64,000 nucleotides of DNA from Distichodus sexfasciatus (taxonomy: Eukaryota > Chordata > Actinopteri > Characiformes > Distichodontidae), in assembly GCA_032718565.1 (NCBI GenBank), contig JAVGVS010000396.1:124001-188000 (forward strand), in the 5' to 3' direction. Below are more notes on the stretch, generated by a model, which was given only the letters and a program-made list of their open reading frames with translations, was not told where the DNA came from and searched no databases. Positions within the stretch are counted from its first letter, which is position 1. The DNA is not shown here.

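Overview
This is a vertebrate nuclear window and almost certainly a teleost fish. It has introns with GT-AG borders, long AT-rich non-coding stretches, and a dense, nested load of fish-type transposons: Tc1-like elements, hAT and other terminal-inverted-repeat elements, tRNA-headed SINEs, a Penelope-like retroelement, a DIRS retrotransposon and a solo LTR. I cannot name the species.

Two host genes lie tail to tail. On the plus strand (about 2.58-6.2 kb) is a leucine-rich-repeat single-pass membrane protein with an unusually long charged cytoplasmic tail. I do not recognise it by name. On the minus strand, most of the remaining window (about 6.24-64 kb) is the sodium-activated Slo2 potassium channel gene kcnt1 (Slack). 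I resolved 24 coding exons, from the end of the exon just before the S4 segment (cut by the right edge of the window) to the stop codon. Every splice junction is in phase. The N-terminus and S1-S3 lie beyond the window. The two predicted 3' ends meet near 6.23-6.25 kb. Two in-frame 21-nt candidate microexons of kcnt1 (46.45 kb and 36.72 kb) are also described.

The introns of kcnt1 hold most of the interest. The 18.6 kb intron between 17.12 and 35.68 kb carries an island at 19.95-34.59 kb. Its outer borders are two oppositely oriented, inner-truncated copies of one Tc1-like family. Inside lies a satellite of roughly 0.4-0.5 kb units. Each unit joins a degenerate 5S-rRNA-like segment, including the 5S box C sequence, to degenerate telomere-like CCCTAA repeats. 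A Penelope-like element of about 5.6 kb sits in this satellite. It has a hammerhead-ribozyme-like motif at its left edge, an intact upstream ORF ending in an SGNH/GDSL hydrolase-like domain, and a broken reverse transcriptase with a GIY-YIG-like end.

The 6.2 kb intron at 57.76-63.98 kb holds a decayed DIRS element (58.38-63.60 kb) with inverted terminal repeats and an internal complementary region. Smaller elements are scattered elsewhere: a solo LTR with a 5-bp target duplication (41.14 kb), hAT elements with 8-bp duplications (14.3 and 19.2 kb), and five copies of one tRNA-derived SINE. A TIR element at 46.6-47.0 kb contains a long hairpin.

All calls rest on reading the sequence and on knowledge of the families. 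No database search was possible.
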